A stretch of DNA of 9,838 bases from Gammaproteobacteria bacterium (GTDB lineage Bacteria > Pseudomonadota > Gammaproteobacteria > GCA-001735895). Below are positions 1 through 6,613 of the stretch, piece by piece; the stretch's first letter is position 1; each line of letters begins with the position of its first letter. The notes beneath the pieces were generated by a model. The model was not told the DNA's origin. It was given only the letters and a program-made list of their open reading frames with translations, and searched no databases. The position numbers and the translations under genes are program-made. Where the stretch lies: positions 1 to 9,838 of the forward strand of contig JARFPR010000332.1 in NCBI GenBank assembly GCA_029288195.1, given 5' to 3'.

Positions 1-1
1 C

Positions 2-517
2 ATCTGGACTTCGTACCATATTGATCAGTACGATCACGCTTACCTGTTATGGCTACTGAGTTCGGGCGAGGGCAATTTTGCAATTCTGCGCTCGGTATTG
101 AGCGATTCGATCTGGGTATTGATGCAACGTAATGCGACTGAGCTCCTGATCGCGGCGGCATTATTGATATTAGTCTGGATCTGGCGCACGGGTTATCGCT
201 TTGGCCGACTGTTGCCGGATGATCTCTCGCAGTCACGGGCCCTGGGAGAACATTTCTCGTCGATTTCCCATTACCTGTGGCATCGTCGACAGGGAGAACA
301 CCTGGTGGAACCTTTACGCGCACGGGTATTACGCCGCGCCAGCCTGACACTGGGCGATTTTTCCAGTGTTGACCAGGCAGGACAATTCGAATTGATGGCA
401 CAGCGTTGCGATCTCAATCCGGAGGCAATTGCGCGCGCCTTCGGCAACAACGATTTTAGCGAAGCATCTTTTGTACAAACAGTAAGACTTTTAAAACGTA
501 TCGAGCAATCACTATGA
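2..517 (+). CDS. DUF4350 domain-containing protein, 3' part (5' end outside window)
   Basis: The reading frame is open from the left window edge, so this is the C-terminal 171 residues of a longer protein; the TTG at 98 is internal and not a credible start. The visible part begins with a segment containing DHAYLLWLLSSGEGN, typical of the end of the DUF4350 periplasmic-like domain. A hydrophobic helix follows (ELLIAAALLILVWIW), then an RFG-x-LLPDD stretch and a helical, basic cytoplasmic tail. DUF4350 proteins are membrane proteins of unknown biochemical function found beside MoxR and DUF58 genes. The stop codon overlaps the next start (ATGA at 514-517), so translation is probably coupled to the MoxR gene. 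Assignment is from sequence pattern plus context; function remains unknown. Confidence 0.8.
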   Translation: MWTSYHIDQYDHAYLLWLLSSGEGNFAILRSVLSDSIWVLMQRNATELLIAAALLILVWIWRTGYRFGRLLPDDLSQSRALGEHFSSISHYLWHRRQGEHLVEPLRARVLRRASLTLGDFSSVDQAGQFELMAQRCDLNPEAIARAFGNNDFSEASFVQTVRLLKRIEQSL

Positions 518-1464
518 ATGATTCAACCAGCACAATATCTGCGGCACTTAACGCGTTGCGAGAACATATCAATGGCCGGCTGATAGGTCAGTCACAGGTC
601 GTCGACCAGGTCTTGATCGCCATGCTTGCAGGCGGCCATGTCCTGATCGAAGGGGTACCGGGGCTGGGTAAAACCCTGTTGGTACAGACGTTGGCGGCCG
701 GAATAGGGGGCAAGTTCAAGCGCATCCAGTTCACCCCCGACCTGATGCCTGGAGATGTTACCGGGCATGTCATGTTCGATATGTCGCAGAGCAAGTTTGT
801 ACTTAAACAGGGCCCGGTATTTACCAATCTTTTACTCGCCGATGAAATCAATCGTGCCCCGGCGAAAACCCAGGCCGCGTTGCTAGAAGTCATGCAGGAA
901 TACCAGGTCACGCTGGATGGCAAGTCGATGCCAGTCAGCAAACCGTTCATGGTATTGGCAACACAGAATCCGATCGAACAGGAAGGAACTTATGCACTGC
1001 CGGAGGCAGAGCTGGATCGATTTATCATCAAGATAAACATCGATTATCCGCAGGCTGACGATGAATTGCTGATCGCGACCCGTTACGCGCTGGAATCCTT
1101 TGGTGGCGATCAAGGCGATATAAAACAATTACTCGACGTTGACAACGCCCAGCAACAGTGCGCCGCTATCGAAGTAGACGAAAAGGTCGCTGAATATGCA
1201 GTTCAGCTGGTACGCTCGACACGCGGCACCACGTTGTTGCGACACGGTGCCGGCCCGCGTGCCAGCATTGCGTTGTTACGCTGTGCCAGGGCACTGGCGT
1301 TGCTCAATGGCGTTGGTTTTGTTACTCCAGACGACGTCAAGTCGATGGTCTTACCGGTATTACGGCACCGGGTCATACTGGCGCCGGAGGTAGAGATCGA
1401 TGGCCTTGGCGTCGATGAAGTGCTCGCAAACCTGTTAGAGAAGGTCGACGCACCACGCTCATGA
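514..1464 (+). CDS. MoxR-family AAA+ ATPase (AAA_3)
   Basis: A 316-residue cytosolic AAA+ ATPase of the MoxR type, thought to act as a chaperone that matures or activates partner proteins, often VWA-domain partners. Visible motifs: Walker A GVPGLGKT (residues 47-54), Walker B ending LLLADE (106-111) followed by INRAPAKTQAALLEVMQE, sensor 1 ATQNP (149-153), ELDRF with a candidate arginine finger (R169), and sensor-2-like GPRAS (R249). The length is normal for the family. It overlaps the DUF4350 gene upstream and the DUF58 gene downstream by 4 bases (ATGA at both junctions), so the three are one translationally coupled operon. All ATPase motifs look intact. The specific client is unknown; by context it is the DUF58 and DUF4350 products. 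Confidence 0.95.
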   Translation: MNDSTSTISAALNALREHINGRLIGQSQVVDQVLIAMLAGGHVLIEGVPGLGKTLLVQTLAAGIGGKFKRIQFTPDLMPGDVTGHVMFDMSQSKFVLKQGPVFTNLLLADEINRAPAKTQAALLEVMQEYQVTLDGKSMPVSKPFMVLATQNPIEQEGTYALPEAELDRFIIKINIDYPQADDELLIATRYALESFGGDQGDIKQLLDVDNAQQQCAAIEVDEKVAEYAVQLVRSTRGTTLLRHGAGPRASIALLRCARALALLNGVGFVTPDDVKSMVLPVLRHRVILAPEVEIDGLGVDEVLANLLEKVDAPRS

Positions 1465-2786
1465 AACCTTCCCGGTTGCTAATTCAGTTGCTACTGGCCT
1501 GGCTGTTGCTGGGCCTGCTTGCAGCGGTCGCCACGATTCTGGAGTGGCCCCAATCGTTCGAGATCAAGCTTGTTTTCTGGTGCTGGTTTGGCCTGGTCGC
1601 GACACTGGCATTACTGGATTGGTTTGCACTGCGCAGGCCACGACTCGAAGTGATACGGGCGCTGGAACCGCACCTTGCTCTCGGTATCCGTCAACGGGTC
1701 GGAATCCGGGTCAGCAACCGGGAGCAGCGCCGCGAGGAATTCTGGTTGACCGATTTCCCGCCGTCGAAGCTGCATCTCGACGGTTTGCCGATAAGGCTCA
1801 CACTTGAGCCCGGGGAGCATGTGGATTTGCGTTACTCGATTACGCCTTTACAGCGGGGCCTGGCCGAGTTTGGACAGCCCTGTTGTCGGGTGCTATCGGA
1901 CTGGAGACTGTGGGAAAAGAACTTTTACTATGGCGAGGCCCAGTCCTCAAAGATATACCCAAACTATAAACCGCTGTTTCGTTCTTCGTTTATCGGTAGC
2001 GATCAACTCTATCTCGATCTCGGCTTGCAGCTGCGCCAGCGTCGTGGGGAGGGGACTGATTTTCATCAATTGCGCGACTTTCGAGTAGGCGATTCCCTGC
2101 GCCAGGTTGACTGGCGGGCAACGGCCCGCTTCCACAAACCGATTTCACGTGAATACCAGGAAGAACGCGACCAGCAGGTTGTTTTCCTGCTGGATTGTGG
2201 CAGGCGCATGCGCGCCAAGGATAGCGAAATCAGTCATTTCGATCATGCACTAAACGCGCTACTTATTTCTGCCTTTGTCGCCTTGCGCCAGGGGGATAGC
2301 GTGGGGCTGCTCAGTTTTGCCGGGCAGTCACGCTGGGTTGCACCGATCAAGGGACGTTTCCAGGTCAGTCGGTTGCTGGATCAGATTTACGATCTTGACA
2401 GTTCCCCGGCCGCCAGCGATTACCTCGAGGTAGCGCAGCAATTGATTACGCACCAGCCGCGCCGCTCGCTGATTATCCTGATTTCATCGCTGGAACCACA
2501 GGACCGTGATGATTTAACCCAGGCCGCAAGGCTATTGTCGCAACACCACCTGGTCATGGTGGCTTCGATGCGACAACAGGTACTAAGCGATACCCTGGCA
2601 ACCGAGGTCGTGTCGATTGACGATGCGTTAAAGTATTGCGGTGTTGCCAATCACCTGCAGGAGCAATCGGCAATGTATGCGCAACTGCGCAGTGATAACA
2701 TCATCGTCGCCGATACACCCCCGGCCTACATGCACTCGACCCTGATCAACGAATACATGGCCTTGAAACGGAGCGGGATTTTTTAA
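1461..2786 (+). CDS. DUF58 domain-containing membrane protein (VWA-like)
   Basis: A 441-residue protein with two N-terminal membrane helices (about residues 5-27 and 35-56) and a large soluble domain. The DUF58 signature is clear at about 195-235: GEGTDFHQLRDFRVGD followed by VDWRATARF and the SREYQEERDQQV stretch. It leads into a beta strand, VVFLLDCGRRM (240-250), at the place where VWA folds carry the metal-binding DxSxS loop. Here that loop is degenerate (D245-C-G-R-R), as is common in DUF58. DUF58 proteins are the usual partners of MoxR ATPases and are presumed to work in envelope assembly or stress; no precise reaction is known. The start ATG lies inside the MoxR stop region (ATGA), indicating coupling. 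This is the last gene of the operon. Confidence 0.92.
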   Translation: MKPSRLLIQLLLAWLLLGLLAAVATILEWPQSFEIKLVFWCWFGLVATLALLDWFALRRPRLEVIRALEPHLALGIRQRVGIRVSNREQRREEFWLTDFPPSKLHLDGLPIRLTLEPGEHVDLRYSITPLQRGLAEFGQPCCRVLSDWRLWEKNFYYGEAQSSKIYPNYKPLFRSSFIGSDQLYLDLGLQLRQRRGEGTDFHQLRDFRVGDSLRQVDWRATARFHKPISREYQEERDQQVVFLLDCGRRMRAKDSEISHFDHALNALLISAFVALRQGDSVGLLSFAGQSRWVAPIKGRFQVSRLLDQIYDLDSSPAASDYLEVAQQLITHQPRRSLIILISSLEPQDRDDLTQAARLLSQHHLVMVASMRQQVLSDTLATEVVSIDDALKYCGVANHLQEQSAMYAQLRSDNIIVADTPPAYMHSTLINEYMALKRSGIF

Positions 2787-2791
2787 TCCGG

Positions 2792-2805
2792 TTGATACAA
2801 ATCAA
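2792..2805. promoter_or_regulatory. FNR/Anr-type binding site upstream of the TerB-like gene
   Basis: TTGATACAAATCAA is an exact match to the FNR/Anr consensus TTGAT-N4-ATCAA. Its centre (2798.5) is 41.5 bp upstream of about 2840, the start site expected from a -10-like TATTGT at 2828-2833. This is the classical class II activation geometry for FNR. It sits only 6 bp after the DUF58 stop codon and faces the TerB-like gene. The match and spacing are seen directly; oxygen-responsive control is inferred from the FNR family. Confidence 0.6.
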
Positions 2806-2827
2806 TGGAGAAATCCGAGATTCGTCT

Positions 2828-2833
2828 TATTGT
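2828..2833 (+). promoter_or_regulatory. Predicted -10 element for the TerB-like gene
   Basis: TATTGT matches five of six positions of the sigma-70 -10 consensus and would place transcription start near 2840. There is no good -35 hexamer at the right distance. That is expected if the FNR-type box at 2792-2805, which overlaps the -35 position, supplies activation. An alternative -10 is TATAAG at 2833-2838, which would put the box at about -46. Confidence 0.35.
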
Positions 2834-2845
2834 ATAAGTATATAT

Positions 2846-2863
2846 ACGCATGGCATCATGCGT
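2846..2863 (+). terminator. Short perfect hairpin in the DUF58/TerB-like intergenic region
   Basis: ACGCATG (2846-2852), loop GCAT, CATGCGT (2857-2863) form a perfect 7-bp stem with a tetraloop followed by three more Ts. It could be a weak terminator for the MoxR-DUF58 operon. If transcription of the TerB-like gene starts near 2840, it would instead form the first structure of that mRNA leader, as a stabilising or attenuating element. The T tract is short, so terminator function is uncertain. Confidence 0.35.
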
Positions 2864-2892
2864 TTTGGAAACCTGGAAAATAGGACCCTGTT

Positions 2893-3327
2893 ATGTTTGA
2901 ATCGCTCACCCACTGGTTTGATACTCTAAAGGATCAAAGTAAGCTATTCGATCACCCTGAAGATGAAATACTGCATAGCGCCCTTGCGTCGGTGCTGTAC
3001 CACGTCATCAGTGCAGATCAGCATGTCGATGCGAAAGAGAAACATGAATTCGATCGTATATTGAAACAGGAATTCGATCTGAATGACGAGCAGGTGGACC
3101 ATCTTTACCAGGCTGCCAAGGGGTCGACGGCCGATGTGCATGGTGATTTGCACACCCTGAACTTTTACCTGAAGCAAAATCCGGCGGTGCGCATGACCTT
3201 CATGCGTAAATTACTGCAGTTGGTCGACGTCCATGGTGCACATCGGGAAGGACTGGATTTATTCTACGAAACCCTGCACGAAGTTTTCCCCGAGGTTAAG
3301 GATTTTAACCAGGAAGACGACCTTTAA
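2893..3327 (+). CDS. TerB-like (tellurite-resistance TerB / DjlA N-terminal fold) protein
   Basis: A 144-residue, all-helical, acidic soluble protein. The central part (about residues 27-115) fits the TerB-like domain: a hydrophobic helix LASVLYHVISAD, then an acidic ADQHVDAKEKHEFDRIL motif (41-57), and later a second repeat-like VDVHGAHREGLDLFYETL (111-128). TerB-like domains have been proposed to bind metal or to sit on membrane complexes; this protein need not confer tellurite resistance. There is no signal peptide. The ATG is preceded by AGGA at a suitable distance, supporting the start. It is transcribed separately from the MoxR operon and faces an FNR-type box, so it may respond to oxygen limitation. 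Family placement is moderate and precise function is unknown. Confidence 0.7.
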   Translation: MFESLTHWFDTLKDQSKLFDHPEDEILHSALASVLYHVISADQHVDAKEKHEFDRILKQEFDLNDEQVDHLYQAAKGSTADVHGDLHTLNFYLKQNPAVRMTFMRKLLQLVDVHGAHREGLDLFYETLHEVFPEVKDFNQEDDL

Positions 3328-3339
3328 GAGTTAAACAAG

Positions 3340-3372
3340 CACGACGATTTAGTGGGGAATTATATCGTCGTG
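3340..3372. terminator. Convergent hairpin between the TerB-like and DsrE-like genes
   Basis: CACGACGAT (3340-3348) and ATCGTCGTG (3364-3372) form a perfect 9-bp inverted repeat with a 15-nt loop. It lies between two genes that converge (ends at 3327 on + and 3394 on -). On the - strand the stem is followed by CTTGTTTAA, a weak T-rich tail; on the + strand there is no T tract. It is best read as a shared or mainly leftward terminator. Confidence 0.5.
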
Positions 3373-3393
3373 TGAGCGACCTCGACTAGCCGA

Positions 3394-3732
3394 TCAGAGC
3401 GTGATGACCTGATCGGGCATATTACCGGCAAGTCCTTCGTACAGGTTAGGGAAGCAACCGATGGTGGCGCCGTCGACAAGCTTGTGGTGAATTTCGCGCT
3501 CCCAGCAACATTGATCGCAACCCATCAGCATGATGTTTTGCTCCCTGGCCACCTTTGCCAGTCGTTCCCCGAGGGGATCGCCCTTAACCAGTACGTAATT
3601 GTTGTCCTCGAAAAAGAACATGCCCACGACTTCCGGCCCGTGTGCCTGTTCTTCTAGCTGCGGCAGGATCATTTTCCCGAGTTTGTATGAAACGGTGTGC
3701 CCCTGGCTGGAAAAGATATATGCGACTTTCAT
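3394..3732 (-). CDS. DsrE-like small sulfur-relay-type protein (possibly SaoD/DsrE type)
   Basis: A 112-residue cytosolic protein with a DsrE/DsrF-like alpha/beta pattern: MKVAYIFSSQGHTVSYKLGKMIL at the N-terminus, then a GMFFFEDNNYVLVKGDPLGERLAKVA core. It carries a cysteine cluster, MGCDQCCWER (C72, C75, C76), and a further C93 in IGCFPNLYEGLAG. DsrE-family proteins carry persulfide sulfur on conserved cysteines, so sulfur handling is plausible but unproven. I recall a SaoD/DsrE subfamily of this type but could not check it. The start is supported by AAGGA six bases before the ATG. It lies 100 bp downstream of the cold-shock gene on the same strand, probably as a separate unit. No DsrF/H or TusA partner is visible. 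Confidence 0.7.
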   Translation of the reverse strand: MKVAYIFSSQGHTVSYKLGKMILPQLEEQAHGPEVVGMFFFEDNNYVLVKGDPLGERLAKVAREQNIMLMGCDQCCWEREIHHKLVDGATIGCFPNLYEGLAGNMPDQVITL

Positions 3733-3780
3733 TGGATATCCTTAGGGTGATGTTTTTGTTTTCAGGCACCAGAAAATGCC

Positions 3781-3800
3781 CTCCCTGCGTTAGCCGGGAG
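3781..3800 (-). terminator. Weak hairpin downstream of the cold-shock gene
   Basis: Read on the - strand, CTCCC and GGGAG pair across a 10-nt loop about 30 bp after the csp stop, followed by GGCATTTTC. The stem is only 5 bp and the T tract is poor, so this is a tentative terminator between csp and the DsrE-like gene. Confidence 0.25.
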
Positions 3801-3832
3801 CGTCTGTCAGTGCGCTTGTGGGTATTTTTTAC

Positions 3833-4039
3833 TTAAACAGGAACGACGTTATTTGCACAGGGTCCTTTCTGGCCCTGGCCTACCTCGAATTCAACCGCCT
3901 GGCCGTCATTCAACGTCGCGTAGTCGTCACCACTTCTAATTTCAGAATGATGGACAAAAAGATCTTTGCCGCCGTCTTCCGGCGTAATGAAACCATAACC
4001 TTTAGTTGCGTTGAACCATTTTACTGTACCTTTACTCAT
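3833..4039 (-). CDS. CspA-family cold-shock protein
   Basis: A complete 68-residue single cold-shock domain, the usual length for CspA-type RNA/DNA chaperones. The RNA-binding motifs are intact: RNP1 KGYGFITP (13-20) and RNP2 DLFVHH (26-31). The N-terminus MSKGTVKWFNATKGYGFI and the C-terminal GPCANNVVPV are typical of proteobacterial members. A good GAGAG Shine-Dalgarno lies 7 bases before the ATG. The gene is preceded by a long gene-free leader with inverted repeats, as is usual for cold-regulated csp mRNAs. Which csp paralogue it is, and whether it is truly cold-induced, cannot be told here. The identity of the family is secure. Confidence 0.97.
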   Translation of the reverse strand: MSKGTVKWFNATKGYGFITPEDGGKDLFVHHSEIRSGDDYATLNDGQAVEFEVGQGQKGPCANNVVPV

Positions 4040-4465
4040 GTCAATACTCTCGTTAATAATGGTGAATCATTTAGATAAGCCCCAATTCGAATTCACCGTT
4101 TCGAAACAGGATTGTTACTTCTCTACCTGGACGCGATGCGATCCACCTTGTAACGGACGATTTGAGTCGGGTTCGTTACGAGCCATTTTCAGGCAGAAAT
4201 TACGGGAATTTACTCTCATTATCCTAGGGGCTGGTTCGGTCGATCAGACTCCACAGCTCTATTAACAAGTACTTAGATTCCAGATAACCAGGCTATTTAT
4301 TATAAGCGTACGACCAATAGTGCCTTATCAAGCGAAGCAAAGAAACCAATGTTTTGCATACAGAGGGGAGAAAATCGCGCTTAGCAGTTGTTTTTGGCCA
4401 CGAAAATAGAAACTTAGCCTTCGAATCCGTGAAAAACGGGAGCTTTTAGGAACATCCTCATACTG
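4040..4465 (-). other. Gene-free region: probable csp promoter and structured 5' leader
   Basis: There is no convincing gene in these 426 bp between csp and the upstream MBL-fold gene. Read leftward it holds a perfect TATAAT (4299-4304), which would give a csp leader of about 250 nt, though I see no good -35 for it. Leader-type inverted repeats include GTAACG/CGTTAC (4150-4155/4174-4179, with an inner GAC/GTC) and GGTGAAT/ATTCACC (4061-4067/4091-4097), just upstream of the ribosome binding site. There are also short palindromes AATTCGAATT (4084-4093) and GTTTCGAAAC (4098-4107). No clear terminator for the MBL gene was found. Confidence 0.45.
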
Positions 4466-5398
4466 CTACTCCCATTCCATTTCGGTAAACACCTGCTGTG
4501 CATTTCGGCCAGCAATTTCCTCAAAATTCTGCAGGTGGTTGAATTTTGCCTGGTCTACGTTGCCTATCGCCGAAATGTCGCCACCACTGTCCATGAAATC
4601 TGCAATCGATTTGCGCAGGAAGACCAGGTAATCATAGGTATCCTTTGTGGCCCGCGATAAGTCGGTTAGATGCCCGTGCCCTGGTACCAGGTATCGTGGC
4701 TTATACGTCGCCATGGTTTGAAAAACCTCGAGCCAGCTTTTGCTGTTGGATTGTGATCCGACGCCCAGCATGCGTTCGATGTAAACGATATCCCCGGTGA
4801 ACATAACCTGCTTTTGAGGAAGCCAGACATAACTATCGCCGGGAGTGTGCGCCTGGCCTGAATGGTGTAGTTCGAAAATAGTGCCACCCAGTTCAAGCTT
4901 GTAAAAGTCGGTGAAAGTTTTATCGGCATAAACCGGATCGGTTGCTTTAACCGCTTTTTCTCCAACCAGGTTACCAAGCAATATGAGTTGATCCTGGGTA
5001 CGGGCTTTCTGGTCGATCACCGCGGCTTCGCTGGCAATAATTTGCGCTCCCTGGTTCCTGAAATAACCGTTACCCAACCAGCGATGATCCTGCCCACCGG
5101 TATTGATAACCCGCACCACGGGCTTATCGGTAACGCTCTTTATCAGCAGGTCGATTTCTCGAGCACCGGGATGGGTACCGCCCGAGTCAATGAGTACGGC
5201 ACCTTCTCTGGTAACAACCAATCCAAATGTCGCATTGTTTCCCAGGTTGTCCTTGCTGCGGTTGCCGAGCTCGCCAACTATGGCATAGACATCTTCGGTT
5301 ACCTGTTGCAGGGCCAGTTTCGGTTCCGCCTGTGACTGTGCAGGGGCCAATACCAGCATCGCGACCAGAAGAAGCGCTGACGTTTTAATAATACTCAT
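4466..5398 (-). CDS. Exported metallo-beta-lactamase-fold protein with altered metal motif
   Basis: A 310-residue MBL-fold protein of the periplasmic hydrolase-like type (SoxH-like/quinoprotein-relay-like). I chose the ATG at 5398, because a clear signal peptide starts there (MSIIKTSALLLVAML..., predicted cleavage near SQA-E25); the longer frame to 5443 would bury it. The MBL motifs after the signal are H184 in AHTPGD, D203 in FTGDIVY and H241 in VPGHGH, all present. Motif 1, normally HxHxDH, reads T100-G-G-Q-D104-H105, so both HxH histidines are absent. This should weaken or abolish the normal first zinc site. Its start lies 8 bp after the stop of the Rieske gene, so the two are almost certainly co-transcribed. 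The substrate is unknown; it may be a non-hydrolytic or single-metal member. Confidence 0.85.
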   Translation of the reverse strand: MSIIKTSALLLVAMLVLAPAQSQAEPKLALQQVTEDVYAIVGELGNRSKDNLGNNATFGLVVTREGAVLIDSGGTHPGAREIDLLIKSVTDKPVVRVINTGGQDHRWLGNGYFRNQGAQIIASEAAVIDQKARTQDQLILLGNLVGEKAVKATDPVYADKTFTDFYKLELGGTIFELHHSGQAHTPGDSYVWLPQKQVMFTGDIVYIERMLGVGSQSNSKSWLEVFQTMATYKPRYLVPGHGHLTDLSRATKDTYDYLVFLRKSIADFMDSGGDISAIGNVDQAKFNHLQNFEEIAGRNAQQVFTEMEWE

Positions 5399-5406
5399 GG
5401 CAATCT

Positions 5407-6570
5407 CTAGTGATTTTCCTGGGTCAATTGTTTCGCCACCCATTTTGCAAAGTGATGCGATGGCTTGTCCATGATCGGCGTGAATATGCCGCCGCTGAAG
5501 GCGCTTGAGCGACGGCCACGCTGCATGCCTTCGACTACGCCGATATCCTCGTTGAATACCCTGGCCCAGACTTCCAGACGGTGTGCGCGTGCCGCGTCAA
5601 AGTCGGGGTTGTCAGCGGCGTCGCCCAGGTAGTAAATCTGTAAATGATCGAGCGAGCGTTCGGCTGAGACCGGCTGCACGAATCGTGTCCAGTAATGATC
5701 GGCCTGCAAACCGAGGAACACATTGGGGTACAGGGTAGGGTATTCGGCAACCATATCCGACCAGCCATCAAACACCGGGAATGCATCGAGATTTGTTTTC
5801 TCGTGATCGTACTTCAGGGTTCCCTGGCCGGCAAAGAGATCGTCGCCATAGAAGTGGTAGTGATCTTCGAGCTTCGAAACCGCGTTCAAATCGGGATGTA
5901 TCGTCGGCAGGTGGTAACTCTCGAGGTTGTTCTCCACGCATAGTTTCCAGTTGCCGGCAAAATCGATGGTATAACTGCCGTGACTGGCGGCCGGCCTGAG
6001 CGCGGTAAACTTTTCCTTTGCCACAAGCTTGTCGATACGTTGTTGCAGCGGGGCAATAAAGGACTCGAAATCCGGTGCATCTTCAGACAGATTGACAAAC
6101 ACCAGGTCCATCCACACGGCAGAGCGCGCTGCGCGCAATCCATGCTCATTCTTGTCGAGACAGTCGATGCTGTGCACGCCACTGCCGCCGACATTCGGGG
6201 TGGCCAGTAAGCGGCCGTCAAGATCGTAAGCCCAGCCGTGGTAGGGACATTGAATCGTGTTTTTTACCTGGCAGGCTTCCCAGACCAGCTCATTGCCGCG
6301 ATGACTACAGACGTTGTGAAAGACCCGGACATCGCCCTGCTTATTGCGCAGCATGACCAGTGGTTGACCCAGAAAACCAACGGGTTGCAAATCACCGGGC
6401 CCGGGAACACTGCAGCCGTTACCGATGCAGGTCCATGTTTTAGCGAATAACTGTTGCTGTTCCACGCGAAAGAATTCTTCGCTGGTGTAGGCCTGGTTGG
6501 GCAATCCGGTGGCGCAACCGTCCTCGTTATTGATGGCATCGAGCGTTGCTTTGCTGAGCTTTGTATTCAT
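5407..6570 (-). CDS. Rieske non-haem iron oxygenase, alpha (catalytic) subunit, quaternary-amine-oxygenase-like
   Basis: A 387-residue oxygenase alpha subunit. The Rieske [2Fe-2S] ligands are C88/H90 in VCSHRGNE and C108/H111 in CPYHGW. The catalytic iron site is H220 and H225 in ESYHLPTIHP, with D342 in EDIGVVEGMQ as the probable third ligand. The residue three before the first histidine is E217. Classical naphthalene-dioxygenase-type enzymes have a bridging Asp there, while carnitine oxygenase CntA uses Glu, so this points to the quaternary-amine/demethylase-like branch. Such enzymes insert oxygen using electrons from a ferredoxin reductase; no reductase gene is in the window. It is transcribed with the MBL gene and sits downstream of the DHPS operon behind its own 213-bp intergenic region. 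The substrate is not determinable from sequence. Confidence 0.92.
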   Translation of the reverse strand: MNTKLSKATLDAINNEDGCATGLPNQAYTSEEFFRVEQQQLFAKTWTCIGNGCSVPGPGDLQPVGFLGQPLVMLRNKQGDVRVFHNVCSHRGNELVWEACQVKNTIQCPYHGWAYDLDGRLLATPNVGGSGVHSIDCLDKNEHGLRAARSAVWMDLVFVNLSEDAPDFESFIAPLQQRIDKLVAKEKFTALRPAASHGSYTIDFAGNWKLCVENNLESYHLPTIHPDLNAVSKLEDHYHFYGDDLFAGQGTLKYDHEKTNLDAFPVFDGWSDMVAEYPTLYPNVFLGLQADHYWTRFVQPVSAERSLDHLQIYYLGDAADNPDFDAARAHRLEVWARVFNEDIGVVEGMQRGRRSSAFSGGIFTPIMDKPSHHFAKWVAKQLTQENH

Positions 6571-6613
6571 GGCTCGGTCGACAATAGCAAATGCAAAATC
6601 GGTTTGTCGATAG

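Noticed and set aside
98..517. A complete 139-residue gene starting at TTG 98
   Set aside because: The frame is open to the left edge and the upstream residues fit DUF4350, so this is the tail of a longer gene.
4011..4265. 84-residue + strand frame over the csp leader
   Set aside because: No ribosome binding site or recognisable domain, and it overlaps the csp start antisense; it is best explained as chance.
5399..5443. Longer N-terminus for the MBL-fold protein starting at 5443
   Set aside because: It would add 15 charged or polar residues in front of a clear signal peptide and overlap the end of the Rieske gene; the ATG at 5398 fits better.
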